DNA from: Anisus vortex
Taxonomy: Eukaryota > Mollusca > Gastropoda > Planorbidae
Length of the DNA: 64,000 nucleotides
Direction of reading: 5' to 3'
Assembly (NCBI GenBank): GCA_949126835.1
Contig: OX421495.1
Location: 22,329,815-22,393,814 of the forward strand
The translations under genes and the position numbers were made by a program. Position 1 is the first letter of the stretch, and every line of letters begins with the position of its first letter. The notes under the pieces are model-generated. The model saw only the letters and a program-made list of their open reading frames with translations. It did not search any database and was not told the DNA's origin. This document shows positions 45,811-57,420 of this stretch, piece by piece.

Positions 45811-47395
45811 AGTCGGATGTACCGAAAAAGAAATAAATTCTTACTTTGGTTTTCTTCAAAAAATGTATGTTGGTTATCGAAATCCCTACGATCATCAAGT
45901 TTTCTGTCCCGTATATAGAAGACACCACAAACTAAACCCAAGTAGGATACATTACAAGAATAGGAGAAAATTCTATTTATTAACTTCAATTTTCACTCCA
46001 TAAAAAAAAATAATAACAATATGGCTTAGATTCACCACATGCAAGGTATGCGATTAAAAAGAACAACTTTTCCCTTTCTCAATTAAAACTGTTTTATGAC
46101 ATTCATAATCTTACATAATAATAGTTTGGAAATATAATATAATTCTGATATTTCAAACCGGAGCCTTGAAATTTTAATATCTAATTTTGGTGAACACATG
46201 AAATTATTGAGCTTATGTTGTATGTTATTGTTGTTGTTATTGTTGCAGCCGCTGTCTATCAATGCACAATCCAATATGCTATGTTTTACGTAATACAATA
46301 ATGTATTGTTGTTATACCATTGTTACATCCAAAATTTCATTATTTTATTCTGTTGTTACTACTAATAAAGGAATTACAATAACGTTTCAATTTTTTTGTA
46401 TGTGCGTGTGAGTCTGTGTGTGTATTATCATTACACATTTGGTTATTACTATTATTACATTATTAAACATAAAAGGCACAAATAGTATCAAGCTAAACTT
46501 TCCCGAAAGTGTTTTGTTTACTTGTGGTGTTAAATTAAATTAAAACAAAGCACTAGATGACGTTAAGTTAATACCCGGATATATGACCCCTGCCCCTATC
46601 TACAAAGCAGCATTTTATTTCGACATTAAAACACCATTGTTACCAAAGAGCCGAATTAACATATTCAGGCTTAGTGGAAGCTTTAAGTTGGTTTAAGTGA
46701 AACTAAATTTTCATTTTTAGAACTAAACTATAATCCCCCCCCCCCCCCACAAATAGATTCATATAGTTCATCCCTGGTTACTGGTTAAACAAATATTTTA
46801 TTTAAAGACAACTTCGATCACCTGCCAAAACATATTCCCTCTATATGTATATATTTGATATATTTGTATGTGTGTTGGGGAAAGAGTCGTACAAATATTG
46901 TGATGTTTTTTGTTGGTCCTAAGTCAATCTATATTTCGGGTTATTTGTGATTTTTTTTTTATTATCTTGCAATAATACTAAGAACGAAAAAGCAACATAC
47001 AGTCCTCCAACATAAGGGCCTGCCGCCTGAGCTTAGGGCGAGTAGCAGTGTCAACGGCCTCTGTATGTTTCTTTGTTTATACTAATCTAAGATCTACGCA
47101 ATCTAAACACTAAAAAACACCAAAAAGCTATACAACAACAACAACAAACAACGTTTCAGCACAGTTTCCTACACTGGGCTTTATCCCCACGCACGTAAGC
47201 AATGAAAAAAAAGGAATTGATTTGACGTACACAGCCAAAAAAAAACTGAAACATCTGGTTGGCCTCATGTAAAGTATTGATTCACTGTATACTGTATATG
47301 TACGTTAAGTAAATGGATGGTCTAAAACGTTCGATTTTTATACTTGCATACAGGTTGCAGCAGAGTTTTTTTTTTGGTCATTGTATTATATATAT
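45811..47395. other. intergenic DNA
   Basis: No gene is seen. A C-homopolymer lies at 46735-46749. The remainder is AT-rich with short microsatellites. Confidence 0.4.
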
Positions 47396-47404
47396 ATATA
47401 GATC

Positions 47405-47635
47405 ATAATGAGAGGACGGTGGCCAGGTTCGAATCCTGGTGTAGGCTGAGCTTTGTTTCCGGGTCTGGAGGGAGTCCAGGAGTCTACCCAGCTCTGATGG
47501 GTACCTGACAGTAGTTGGGGGATAAGTAAGGCCGCTGAATGTTGTGCTGGCCACACATCCCCGTTGTATGCAGTGTACATAGAAACACATGAACGCTGCT
47601 TCACTTGCCCTATGGATCAAATTATTATGAAAGGG
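47405..47635 (+). repeat. tRNA-derived SINE, plus strand
   Basis: Box B GGTTCGAATCCTGG is followed by CCAGCTCTGATGGGTACCTG and GTGCTGGCCACAC, and it ends with GAACGCTGCTTCACTTGCC and ATGGATCAAAT. A (TA)n tract lies just before it. Confidence 0.75.
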
Positions 47636-47724
47636 ATAACTTACTTATAGTTAATGATTTGCAGAGAAATATCACCGTCACCTTTATACAACTATCAACT
47701 TTATACAGCTATCGCCTATTTAGC

Positions 47725-48065
47725 ACTGTCACCTTTATATCATTGTCACCATTATATCATTGTCACCATTATATCATTGTCACCATTATATCATTGTCAC
47801 CATTATATCATTGTCACCATTATATCATTGTCACCATTATATCATTGTCACCTTAATATCATTGTCACCATTATATCATTGTCACCATTATATCATTGTC
47901 ACCATTATATCATTGTCACCTTTATACCGAAAGCACATCTATACCTTTGCCACCTTCATGCCACTGCCACCATTATACCACTGTCACCATTATACCACTG
48001 TCACCATTATACCACTGTCATCATTATACCACTGTCAAATTTATATCACTGTCACCTTTATGCCA
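47725..48065 (+). repeat. 17-bp minisatellite
   Basis: About 20 copies of ACCATTATATCATTGTC; later copies change to ACCATTATACCACTGTC. Long frames in all three plus-strand phases result from the repeat. Confidence 0.9.
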
Positions 48066-48213
48066 AAATACTTCCACGTGCACATTAATTAAACTATATC
48101 ATTAATACTACTTCACAAGACATCTAATATTTCTAATTGTTCTGTTTCTATGTTTGGTCCTATTCCTTCAACACCGAGACTCCCATTTGCTACTACTTAA
48201 TTATAATTATCTT

Positions 48214-48330
48214 ACATTCTTATCTTATATGTTACAAACGGTCCATCTACAGTTCTACACAGAAGATTATTGCGTCCTACGATGCGGCGTGGCTTCAGTA
48301 TAATCTTGCATTCTGATGAATGTTTTAAAT
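48214..48330 (-). pseudogene. CR1/Jockey-like LINE 3' end, interrupted by hAT
   Basis: The (ATAAG)n tail, GGACGCAATAATCTTC and GCAAGATTAT-like segments match 62640-62740. The element continues after the hAT insertion at 49401-49437 (TTACTTGGTTTGTTCAGG). Confidence 0.65.
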
Positions 48331-49392
48331 CATAGGTTCTCAACCTTTTTCGGCTCACCGCCCCCTTTTACAATTTTGTTCCGTTCACCGCCCCCCCCCC
48401 TTCCAACCTTCTTTTATCGCCCATTCCCCACCCCTCCCACTTTCCGCCCATCTAGACCATAGTTTCCGCAATATTTTTAGGCGGACTAGACTTTTTGTAT
48501 AATTAATTACCTTGAAAAAAAACTGAAAACGAAACATATTAAGAATTAATAGATCAAAACATTGCCTAAACAAAAGGTTTAAATAAATCAATATTAATGT
48601 GAATCGTTTGCCGGGTATGTTGCTAGCAATTTGTCTATGTTTGTTTCAATTTTGGTTGCAAAAGCCTTAGGTCTAATAAACAGTAATATTTGTTATATTA
48701 CAGAACAGAACTTGTTCGGCATCACTATTGAATCAAATGTGGAAACATTTTTAATTAAAGGGAGATAATTAGCCCATTTTATTGCAGCTAATATTATTTC
48801 TTTTTTTTTTCTTTTAAAAAAAATAAATGGCTTACAATTTATAACTTTGAAGTGATCAAACTGTACAAACTTTTTGAAAATTATATAAATATTATATGAC
48901 TAAAGAATGTATATCTATATTTTCAAGCATTACAATAACTACCCAGTTTGTATGACTAGTACTTATCTATACCACTTAACAATGATAGAATGCTTTTCCT
49001 ATTAATTTTAAACACACTAAAGATATCTCGGTTAAACTGAGATCAAAATATCATTAATGTTAGCAGTTAGCAGATGTTAAGGCGACAGTCCGGTGAACCA
49101 ACCACGGACGCCTACTTCATCGAAAAGTCACTGATATTCATATTTCTTATTAATATAATAATATGTATGCATACTGTTGGGGGATATTAGATATTTATCA
49201 GCACTTGCGTTTACATCACATTTCATCCAAAAACTAATCAATTCACATAGCTGAGGTGTTAAAATATAGCAGGTACGTTTGTACCACCCACTTGCCCTTC
49301 ACCGCCCCCAATCGCCCCCGGAAATGTCAGCGCACCCCTAAAGCTTCTCAGCGGCCCCCGGGGGGCGATATCGCCCCCGTTGAGAACCTATG
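48331..49392. mobile_element. hAT element (family B) with perfect TIR and TSD
   Basis: The termini CATAGGTTCTCAAC and GTTGAGAACCTATG are perfect inverted repeats, flanked by exact TTTTAAAT (48323-48330, 49393-49400). The uninterrupted target exists in the paralogous LINE at about 62735-62755. CACCGCCCCC-type subterminal tracts lie at both sides. The middle (about 48680-49060) matches the core of hAT family A. There is no transposase. Confidence 0.85.
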
Positions 49393-49714
49393 TTTTAAAT
49401 GATCCTATGTTGTTAGTTTACTTGGTTTGTTCAGGATACTGATTGGAAATATAATTCCAACGGATTTGTTACTAGTTGTATCCACATTCAGTAAAGCACA
49501 GTTGAACGTATCTCAATCCTTTAATTACTTTAGACTTATATCATTTTCAATTTCACTGTTATGCTTATCTTTTACCTTTGCTTCTATTACAGTTATCCCA
49601 TGTGCCTATATAAAGCAATGTCATACCTATTCATTTTTAATTCTTACAAATTAAGTAATTCCTATCTGCTATAAACCATGCATTGTTTATCCAATACCAA
49701 CTCCTTTATTAAAC

Positions 49715-50012
49715 CATAGACTATAATACACATGGACAGCTTGCTTTAGTATTTCTGCTATTTGATGACTCGAAAGACTGCTTTTCGGAATTTCCGATTC
49801 GTTGTTTCCTTTGCACTTCCGTTTTATTGAATCGTTTCGATTTTCTCAATGTAAAATTAAAATCAAAATCGAAAGTTCTATACAGCGAAACATTTAAGAA
49901 ACAACGGGGAGTGTAGAAGTAATTTAACACAGCCTTATTGGTTGCGCACGGAAAAAAAAGTACATATAAGTTCTAAAAATAGAGCAAGCGGTCCCTCTTA
50001 TTATAGTCTATG
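49715..50012. mobile_element. MITE with CATAGACTATAATA ends, copy 1
   Basis: The TIRs CATAGACTATAATA and TATTATAGTCTATG (one-base spacing differences) extend with ATGGACNGCTTGCT. It is nearly identical in layout to 62626-62640 plus 63276-63560. About 300 bp, non-coding. Confidence 0.6.
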
Positions 50013-50155
50013 AGTAAACGTTGCAAATTTGTAGCACCTCTCGGGTGCAGTCGTCTCCTGTAATGAATTACAACTCAAACTATCGTGTTCAATGCCCAAT
50101 ACTCTTCAGGGGAGACTACACGTTTATGGAATGGCTTCGATCGTATAGAAATATA

Positions 50156-50789
50156 TTGACAAGCCTTAATTAGGCGTGACCTTTTCAAATGGAAGAGATC
50201 ATGAACTTCCTGTTATATTTTTTAATTTTTAATTATTTTAGGCGTTTCCGTAAACAAAAAAAAAGCATGCTATTGCTGGTGTTTGACAATTGATTTCAAA
50301 CTCGACGGCCAGTTCTAGTCTTTTAGAAATATACAAAGGCTACAAGATTAGTTATGAGGAATCCGTTTTTAACATCAAAAGTGAGTAGGCGATAATTAAT
50401 ACTCAAAGTGTTAGTTGCGTTAAGTTAAATTTAGCTTTGTTTATAAAATAAATTAGTCAAGAGTTGCGTCCTTGGTTATTAAAAAAACACAATGCGTAGA
50501 TTCATAAAAACATAAAACCAAAATTCTCTTGCATCAAGCAATACGTTTGCGATTATAAATAAGTGATTCTTCGCGTCTGACATTCACAATCCATCGTTTT
50601 CTTTTGGCAACATCTTTTGGAAATGAAATAGAATGTAATCGGCTACATCTTTTTGTACAACCAAATATATCTATGGTACAACCAGTAACGCAACACATAG
50701 ACATGTCTTTTTAATTAAATGATCGAATGGGAACGGAATTGTTTTATTCTTCGACTTTTTATGCATGCATAATCGTTAAGACTTGTCAA
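50156..50789. mobile_element. TIR element copy 2 (TTGACAAG ends)
   Basis: The 634-bp element begins TTGACAAGCCTTAA and ends TTAAGACTTGTCAA, with TA on both sides. It matches 21976-23134 but lacks the nested 569-bp MITE. TA flanks suggest Tc1/mariner mobilisation. Confidence 0.65.
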
Positions 50790-50861
50790 TAGTGGATCAA
50801 AAGAGCAGGAATGAAGATAGGGAGGGCAAGGGTGGAAAAGAAAAGTGGGTTAGCCTACATA

Positions 50862-51249
50862 TTTCTATTTCTTTTTGTGGCCAGAAAGAAGGACGGCCCT
50901 GATCAGCAGGGAGCTGGCAAGATACAAACTGGACATTGTAGCCCCGAGCGAAGCCCGCCTGGCTGACGAGGGGCAGATTGCCGAAGTTGGAGCCGGCTAC
51001 ACATTCTTTTGGAGTGGTCGGAGCGCAGACAAACGACGTGATGCTGGAGTTGGTTTTGCAGTCCAATCTAGACTAGTATACAAGCTCTCCAGCCTACAAA
51101 ATGGAATTAACGATCGACTGATGATGCTGAGAATACAGCCCCCTAGACGTCAACATGGCTTTAAGGTCTAAAAGCGGCTAAACACTCCTGGACTGAGGCA
51201 AGACAGTCTTAAACAAGCTCTCGCGAGTGCCCTGACTAACAAACTAGAG
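50862..51249 (+). pseudogene. LINE endonuclease fragment
   Basis: RTALISRELARYKLDIVAPS, EVGAGYTFFWSGRS and RRDAGVGFAVQSRLV are endonuclease blocks. Most of the C-terminal half of the domain is deleted; the frame then passes to the linker (QALASALTNKLE) and is interrupted at 51250. Confidence 0.75.
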
Positions 51250-52059
51250 TACGGATGTTAAACCGGATTTTCTGCAAAACCGGTTTTCGGTTCTATAAAA
51301 CCGGTTTCACCCTTCCCCCCCCCCTACGCAATGTCACAAGTCACAAGCCGTGAAAGCCAAATGTGCTTAGTTTCGTAGGTATATTTGAAAAATAGTTCAA
51401 ACTTAATAGCGTTTGCAGGGCGTTCAAGAGGTTGATTTGTGTGAATACAATATGATTTTGTACTCTTTACCATCAAATTCTTTTTAGAACTTAAAAAATA
51501 ATAAATCTGGGCTAATTGATTAAAACCGATAATTGCTTTCAATAGTGATAATTTGTACACCGTGGACTTAGAGACTTGTAAAATAATGTATTGAAAATGA
51601 TCTCCTAGCGCCAATCAAAAGAACGTGTATTTAATAGTGCCGTTAATAATAAAGCACAGACGGGGTGTCTAGCCGAATTGATCAGGGTCACAGGACAAAA
51701 CTACTTTGCGTCTCCCCATTGTGTTTATCAAAGAGTAGCGCACATCTAAAAGATAAGCCGACAAGTAAAAAAATTCGTGTTAATAGTAACTGTTAACTTA
51801 ACATTTGGTTTGATATTGTTTTCATCGCAAGCCATAGTTGGTATTTGGTTAAAAAAAAAGAAACAAAACATCTAAGACTAATTAGTGTTAGCAAGGCATT
51901 TCAAGAACTGTTTTGTGCGAATCCAACATTATTTTTTTTAATATTTCCATCAGAACCCCCCAAAAAAAGGTTATGCTACTTGAAGTAAAGATCCTCTTCC
52001 AACCAACAAACCGAAATCCAGTTTTTAAAATCGAAACCGGTTTTCGTTTAACATCCCTA
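51250..52059. mobile_element. hAT-like TIR element inserted in the LINE
   Basis: It starts TACGGATGTTAAAC and ends GTTTAACATCCCTA. AAAACCGGTTTTCG motifs lie just inside both ends. The LINE linker reads continuously across it (NKLE ... FEDDIESSWAAF). The flanks AACTAGAG and GTTTCGAG match in only half of the positions. A short transposase-like reading frame is not recognisable. Confidence 0.6.
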
Positions 52060-53690
52060 GTTTCGAGGACGATATCGAGTCCAGCTGGGCTGCTTTCAAA
52101 CAACTGGTATACTCCACAGCATCTGAGACGATCGGCCCCACACGCAGGCAGCGTCAAGACTGGTTTGACGAAAATTGTGAAGAAATCAAAGCTCTACTTG
52201 ACGAAAAACCTCGTCTCCTGGGCGAACATATCAATAACCCCAAGTCCATGGCAAAGAGAGAAGCCTTCTCCAAAGTACGTAGAACTGTTCAGAATAATCT
52301 TCGTAAAATGCAGAATGCAAGGCTGAGCCAGAAGGCCGATGAAATCCAATCCTATGCTGATAGCAAAGACATTAAACATTTCTACCACTCTCTCAGGGCT
52401 GTTCACGGCACAGTGTCTTCGGGCCCAGTTCCCCTTCTGGATACACTGATAACAGAAAAAGAAAAGATTCTGGCTCGCTGGGCAGAACACTTCAACTGTG
52501 TCCTCAACATGCCCTCTACCATCAGCGATGAGGCGATCAATCGACAGCCACAGATAGCAATCAATGAGACCTCCCGTCAGAGCTGGAAACAAAAAAGGCC
52601 ATTGATCTCCTTTCTATCGGCAAAGCTCCTGGAGCTGACTCCATTCCTTCCAAAATATATAAATCAGATGGACACAAACTGGTTGAAAATCTCACGGTCA
52701 TGTTCTGCGAGATGTGGAAACAAAATAAAGTCCCACAGGACTTCAAAGATGCAACGATCATCAACCTCTACAAGCGCAAGGTCAATCGGCAAGCATGCAA
52801 CAACCATAGGGGAATATCGCTTCTGTGCATCGCAGGCAAAATCCTTGCAATGATACTCTTAAACAGACTTACGGCTCAACTCGACCAGGGTCTATTGCCT
52901 GAGAGCCAGTGCGGCTTGAGGAAGGAGAGAGGAACCATTGACATGATCTTCGCTGCCCATCAAATGCAAGAGAAATGTCAGGAACAACATGGACCTCTCT
53001 AAGCCACTATTTTAGACCTGACTAAGGCATTATACACATTCAGCCGCGAGGGACTCTGGAGAATCATGGCCAAATGTGGATGCCCAGACACCTTCATCGA
53101 AATGGTCAAGCAACTCCACGACGGCATGCTCGCCAGAGTTCAAGACCAGGGCAGCTTTTCAGAACCCTTCCAGGTTACAAACGGCGTAAACAAGGATGTG
53201 TCTTGACCCTACACTCTTAAGCCTCATGTTCTCAGCCGTGCTGTTGGATGCCTTCAAAGACAGTAACGTATGGATCAATCTCCGGTACCACTTTGATGGT
53301 AAGCTGTTCAAGCTGAGGAGACTGCAGGCCAAATCTATGACCCGCATTGAGACAATACGGGACTCTTTGTTTGCAGATGACTGCGCCCTGACATGCAGCG
53401 CAGTATGGACCTGTTCTCAGTGGCATGCACCAACTTCGGTTTAACTATCTCAACCAAGAAAACCGAGGTTTTGCACCAGCCTGCTCATGGGTGCGAGCAC
53501 ACTGAACCTTCCATCACTGTAAATGGACTAAAGCTAAATAATGTGGACAGATTCACATACCTCGGCAGTACCCTCTCCCAGTCTGTACATATAGACAATG
53601 AAGTAAATCTCAGGATAGCCAGAGCCAGTTCCTCCTTTGGAAGACTGCGGTCTAATGTCTGGAATCAGAGAGGCAGTCCCAGACGCTGAG
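52060..53690 (+). pseudogene. LINE linker and reverse transcriptase
   Basis: The linker has ETIGPTRRQRQDWFDEN. The RT then reads IDLLSIGKAPGADSIPSK (shifted frame), DFKDATIINLYKRKVNR, HRGISLLCIAGKILAM, ESQCGLRKERGTIDMIF, and the catalytic FADD in DSLFADDCALTC (53365-53400). It ends with FGLTISTKKTEVLHQPA and FTYLGSTLSQSVHIDNEV. At least four frameshifts or stops (for example 53002, 53205 and 53396) make it inactive. The catalytic Asp pair remains. Confidence 0.85.
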
Positions 53691-54165
53691 GTCTTCGCGC
53701 GGACCGGCAGGCCCAGCATGTACACCCAACTGGCAAAAGCCCAGCGCAGATGGGCAGGCCATTTTGTGCCTATGCTAGAAGTACGACTACCCAAAAAAAA
53801 TCTTCTATGGTGAACTAGTCGTAGGAAAGCGATTGCGAGGAGGGCAGAAGAAGAGGTACAAAGAAACACTGAAGGCCTCCCAAAAAAAATCTGGAAATCG
53901 ACCCACACAATTGGGAAAGACTGGCTGAGGACCGATCCTCTTGGCGAAATATGACCGTCAATGGAGTAAGTTGCTCATGAGAAAAAGGCGAAGGGTCGCA
54001 CTGCAAAACGTCAACTAAGAAAGTCCAGAAAAGATAGCCCCACTACTGCCGGCCAGCAGGACTCGCATCCATACCCCTACTGCTGCAAACTTTTTCGGGC
54101 AAGAATAGACCTCACCAGCCATCTTCGTACCCATAAGCATCTATGACGCTGACAAAGGATGGTCC
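53691..54165 (+). pseudogene. LINE C-terminal domain with C2H2-like finger
   Basis: DAEVFARTGRPSMYTQLAKA and QRRWAGHFVPMLEVRLPKK follow directly after VWNQRG, so roughly 90 residues are missing. At 54060-54140 the frame reads YPYCCKLFRARIDLTSHLRT; the first Cys of the C-x2-C pair is now Tyr. Confidence 0.65.
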
Positions 54166-54215
54166 TCTTCGCAAGCGACGGACAATTATAATTTCTTAAT
54201 GGCTGCAATAGAAAT

Positions 54216-55490
54216 AAAAAAAACATAACATTCCGTGTTTAGCAAAGTAGTATGCAGAATGGAAAATCAGTAGTTATTTTAAACTTGCAAAGGTAAAAGT
54301 CTGTATCAGACTTTATAATCTTAATCCAGCCCGTCTTATCAATCCAATGGAATTTCTACCAAGAACTTTTAGTACGGTAGTTCTCAAATTTTTTATTTTT
54401 CATAATTTCTTGCTTGGCGGTCCCTTAGATTTGTTTTTTTGAAAGGCTTGCGGTCCTTTTAAAGAGTTACGATAAAAATTAACTAAAAATAACAAAGCAT
54501 TTCGGCCTTTAGAATGAAACATTTTCTGACCAACACGTTTTAAACTTTTATCAAAAGCTATTTCAATTATCAAATGGCAATGAGATGGATGCATCTGCTT
54601 TGCTCAAATGAGTTCTTCTATTCATTCATTTGTTTTGGAATGATTGATTGGCACATTTTATTGCTTCTGGGGTTTGTTTTCATCAGCATCATCATCATCA
54701 TCATCAAGCCCTTGACCTTTATGTTATGGTCGTTAGGGGGAGCGAATGGAATATCGTGCTCAAGCCGCGCCCTACTTATAAAGTAAACAAAGTTAACTAT
54801 ATTTGCTAGTTTGTAATTTATCTAAAGCACATAAATTAGGGCGTCAAAATTGATACGCTAATCTTCTTATCATGAACACTATATACGTTTTCATGACGTG
54901 TGTGTGTGTTTGGTTCCTTCGACATAAAATTAAATATATTTTTAATATGTTGTTTTTTTCAACGTAGAAACACAATTTCTCTTCCTTTACCAATTTTATT
55001 TAAACCAACATAATAGTCGGAATCAAACAGTGCAAGGAATGTTTACAGTAAAAACCTGTTTGAATCGACCTTATCAATCAGTCCGTGTTCATGTTTACTT
55101 GATATGAAAAGCCTTCGATTACTTCGAGATTTTTTTGTGCTATAGCTCTCGTCTCGGTATGCTCTGTGTGACTAACCAAAACTAAAAAAATCGATTCCAT
55201 GATTTTCAACAGTCATATTTTATTTCAGCGAAGCTTAGCGCGGATCCGATTTCTTTTAACGTTTTTCTTATTAATTGGGAAAAAAAAAATACCACAACAT
55301 TATAATCATTTAGTTATGGTCGACTATTTCACTACCTGTGGCAGGTAAAATCAGAAAGCGAAAGAGGGGACGGAATGGGGGAACAATAAGCGGAGGTAGA
55401 AACCACATTCTTTTAAAAGGTGTGTGGCTTTGATAACATCGATAAAAAAATTGAAGATCATAAAAAATATATATATCATACATAATATAA
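54216..55490. other. intergenic DNA
   Basis: No gene is recognised. An (ATC)n tract lies at 54683-54707. Confidence 0.4.
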
Positions 55491-55494
55491 AATT

Positions 55495-56320
55495 ATAAAT
55501 CATACACAATATAGATCGTACAGACTTTAGTTCTTAGAGAATAATGAACATACAGAATATAGACCATACAGAATAAAGATTATACAGGATATAGATCATA
55601 CAGAATAAACATTATACAGAATATAGACCATACAGAATAAAGATTATACAGGATATAGATCATACAGAATAAAGATTATACAGAATATAGACCATACAGA
55701 ATAAAGATAATACAGAATATAGATCATACAGAAAATAGACGTAGAAATGTCCACGCAGTCAAGTCGAACCCAACAGGTGTCCCGCTCTACCCGAGGTCAT
55801 CAGCTCAAGCTGCATGTCCCTCACGCACGCACCGACAAATATTCTTTTTTTCCCCGTCAGCCATTAGGGTGTGGAACCTTTCCTCTGTCCCAACGGGGTC
55901 TCCACAGTAATATGAAGAAGAAGAAGAAGAAGATAGATCTTACAGAATATAGAGCTTACAGAATATAGATATTATAGAATATAGATATTACAGAATATAG
56001 ATCATACAGAATATAGATCATACAAAATATAGATCATACAGAATATAGATCATACAGAATATAGATCTTATAAATTATAGACCATTAAAAATTAAGAATA
56101 TACAGAATACAGTTCACACAAAATTAAGATTATTTGAAAAAAAAAAGATCATACAAAATATAAATCATACAGAATATAAATGATACAGAATCATAAATTC
56201 ATTATTATATTGTATATCGTACAGTGGTTTACAATACAGAAAAAAATGATCATAGTAACACAGATAACACTGAATATATATCAGACAGAGTAAAATCATA
56301 CAGAATAAATCGGCGTATGA
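55495..56320 (+). repeat. 16-bp minisatellite (ACAGAATATAGATCAT), interrupted
   Basis: Dozens of variable 15-17 bp units of the ACAGAATATAGATCAT type lie on both sides of a LINE fragment at 55745-55935. Variation is greatest at the outer edges. Confidence 0.85.
55745..55935 (+). pseudogene. LINE C-terminal fragment with (GAA)n tail
   Basis: TRGHQLKLHVPHARTDKYSF then FFP and, after a frameshift, AIRVWNLSSVPTGSP resemble the last segment of CR1/Jockey-like ORFs (TNAYKYSFFPSGIRAWNGLP in the copy at 62719). It ends in ATGAAGAAGAAGAAGAAG. It is inserted into the 16-bp minisatellite. Confidence 0.6.
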
Positions 56321-56772
56321 TTTTAAAATGCATTACGTATACTAAATGAGGGACATTTCTATAGCACGAGCCACGACTCCCCATGCTATCACATTTATTA
56401 GCATGCTCAGTGCGCTCCATTTCCACAAAAGTTAAATGGAATGTTCATGTACATTTAGGCCAAAGAGTTAGGCCAAAGTACGCTCTTGTAAATCACTTCA
56501 TCGACTTCGACACTAAAAACAAAAATATACCTCTTGGTCGATTCGAATCACAAATCATGTCTTCAGGCGTTTACTAATCAAACATGGACTGTTGATATGT
56601 TTACTTAAATAGTTTATGGAAGTCCCCCCACTTTGAGTTGCCCCAGAGTGGCGAAAATACGGACCTAAGCTTATCTCTTCAGATTGGGATAATCTACTTT
56701 TTCTGTCTGGTAGTGATTATATGTGAATGGGGCCTAAGTAAATCTTTAAATTCAAGCTGTAAGAATGGCGCT

Positions 56773-57196
56773 GTTTGTACACATTTGTTTGTACACATTT
56801 GTTTGTACATATTTGTTTGTACATATTTGTTTGTACATATTTGTTTGTATACATTTGTTTGTACACATTTGTTTGTACACATTTGTTTGTACACACTTGT
56901 TTGTACATATTTGTATGTATACATTTGTTTGTACACATTTGTTTGTACATATTTGTTTGTACATATTTGTTTGTATACATTTGTTTGTACATATTTGTTT
57001 GTACATATTTGTTTGTACACATTTGTTTGTACACATTTGTTTGTACACATTTGTTTGTACACATTTGTTTGTACACATTTGTTTGTACACATTTGTTTGT
57101 ACACATTTGTTTGTGCCTATTTGTTTGTACATATTTGTTTGTATACATTTGTTTGTACATATTTGTTTGTACATATTTGTTTGTACACATTTGTTT
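56773..57196 (+). repeat. 14-bp minisatellite
   Basis: About 30 copies of TTTGTTTGTACACA with A/T changes in the last bases (TACATA, TATACA). Long frames are open on both strands because the unit has almost no stop codons in any phase. I do not regard them as genes. Confidence 0.9.
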
Positions 57197-57336
57197 ATTT
57201 TTCACTCATTCAAATTAACACGTTTTGAAGGACCCTAGTGCCCTTTAATTTTTTTTTTCTTCTAATTATAGCCTTATAACATGTTAATGAAAGTGGATAG
57301 GGTATTTCGGTCCATAGCACGTTAAACTGAGTTTAC

Positions 57337-57420
57337 TAGTTTGGCCAAGTCGTACGTGGGGATGGTGTCGTCAGCACAACGCCCAGACAGCTTTACTTTA
57401 CTGAGTTTACTCAATTGTTG
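57337..57420 (-). repeat. SINE fragment
   Basis: GGCCAAGTCGTACGTGGGGATGG then GCCCAGACAGCTTTACTTTAC and ACCCATCAAGACTG correspond to the minus-strand SINE body. Confidence 0.45.

Larger units (their letters stand above)
50862..54215 (+). mobile_element. EN/RT LINE, second family, degenerate
   Basis: The order is an endonuclease piece, an inserted TIR element (51250-52059), linker, RT, C-terminal domain and a C2H2-like finger. The sequence differs clearly from the LINE at 16370-20250, so this is a second family. Confidence 0.8.

Noticed and set aside
47605..48105. Several open frames of 70-144 codons
   Set aside because: They arise in all three phases from the 17-bp minisatellite.
56638..57238. 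Open frames of 136-196 codons on both strands
   Set aside because: They arise from the 14-bp minisatellite, which has almost no stops in any frame.
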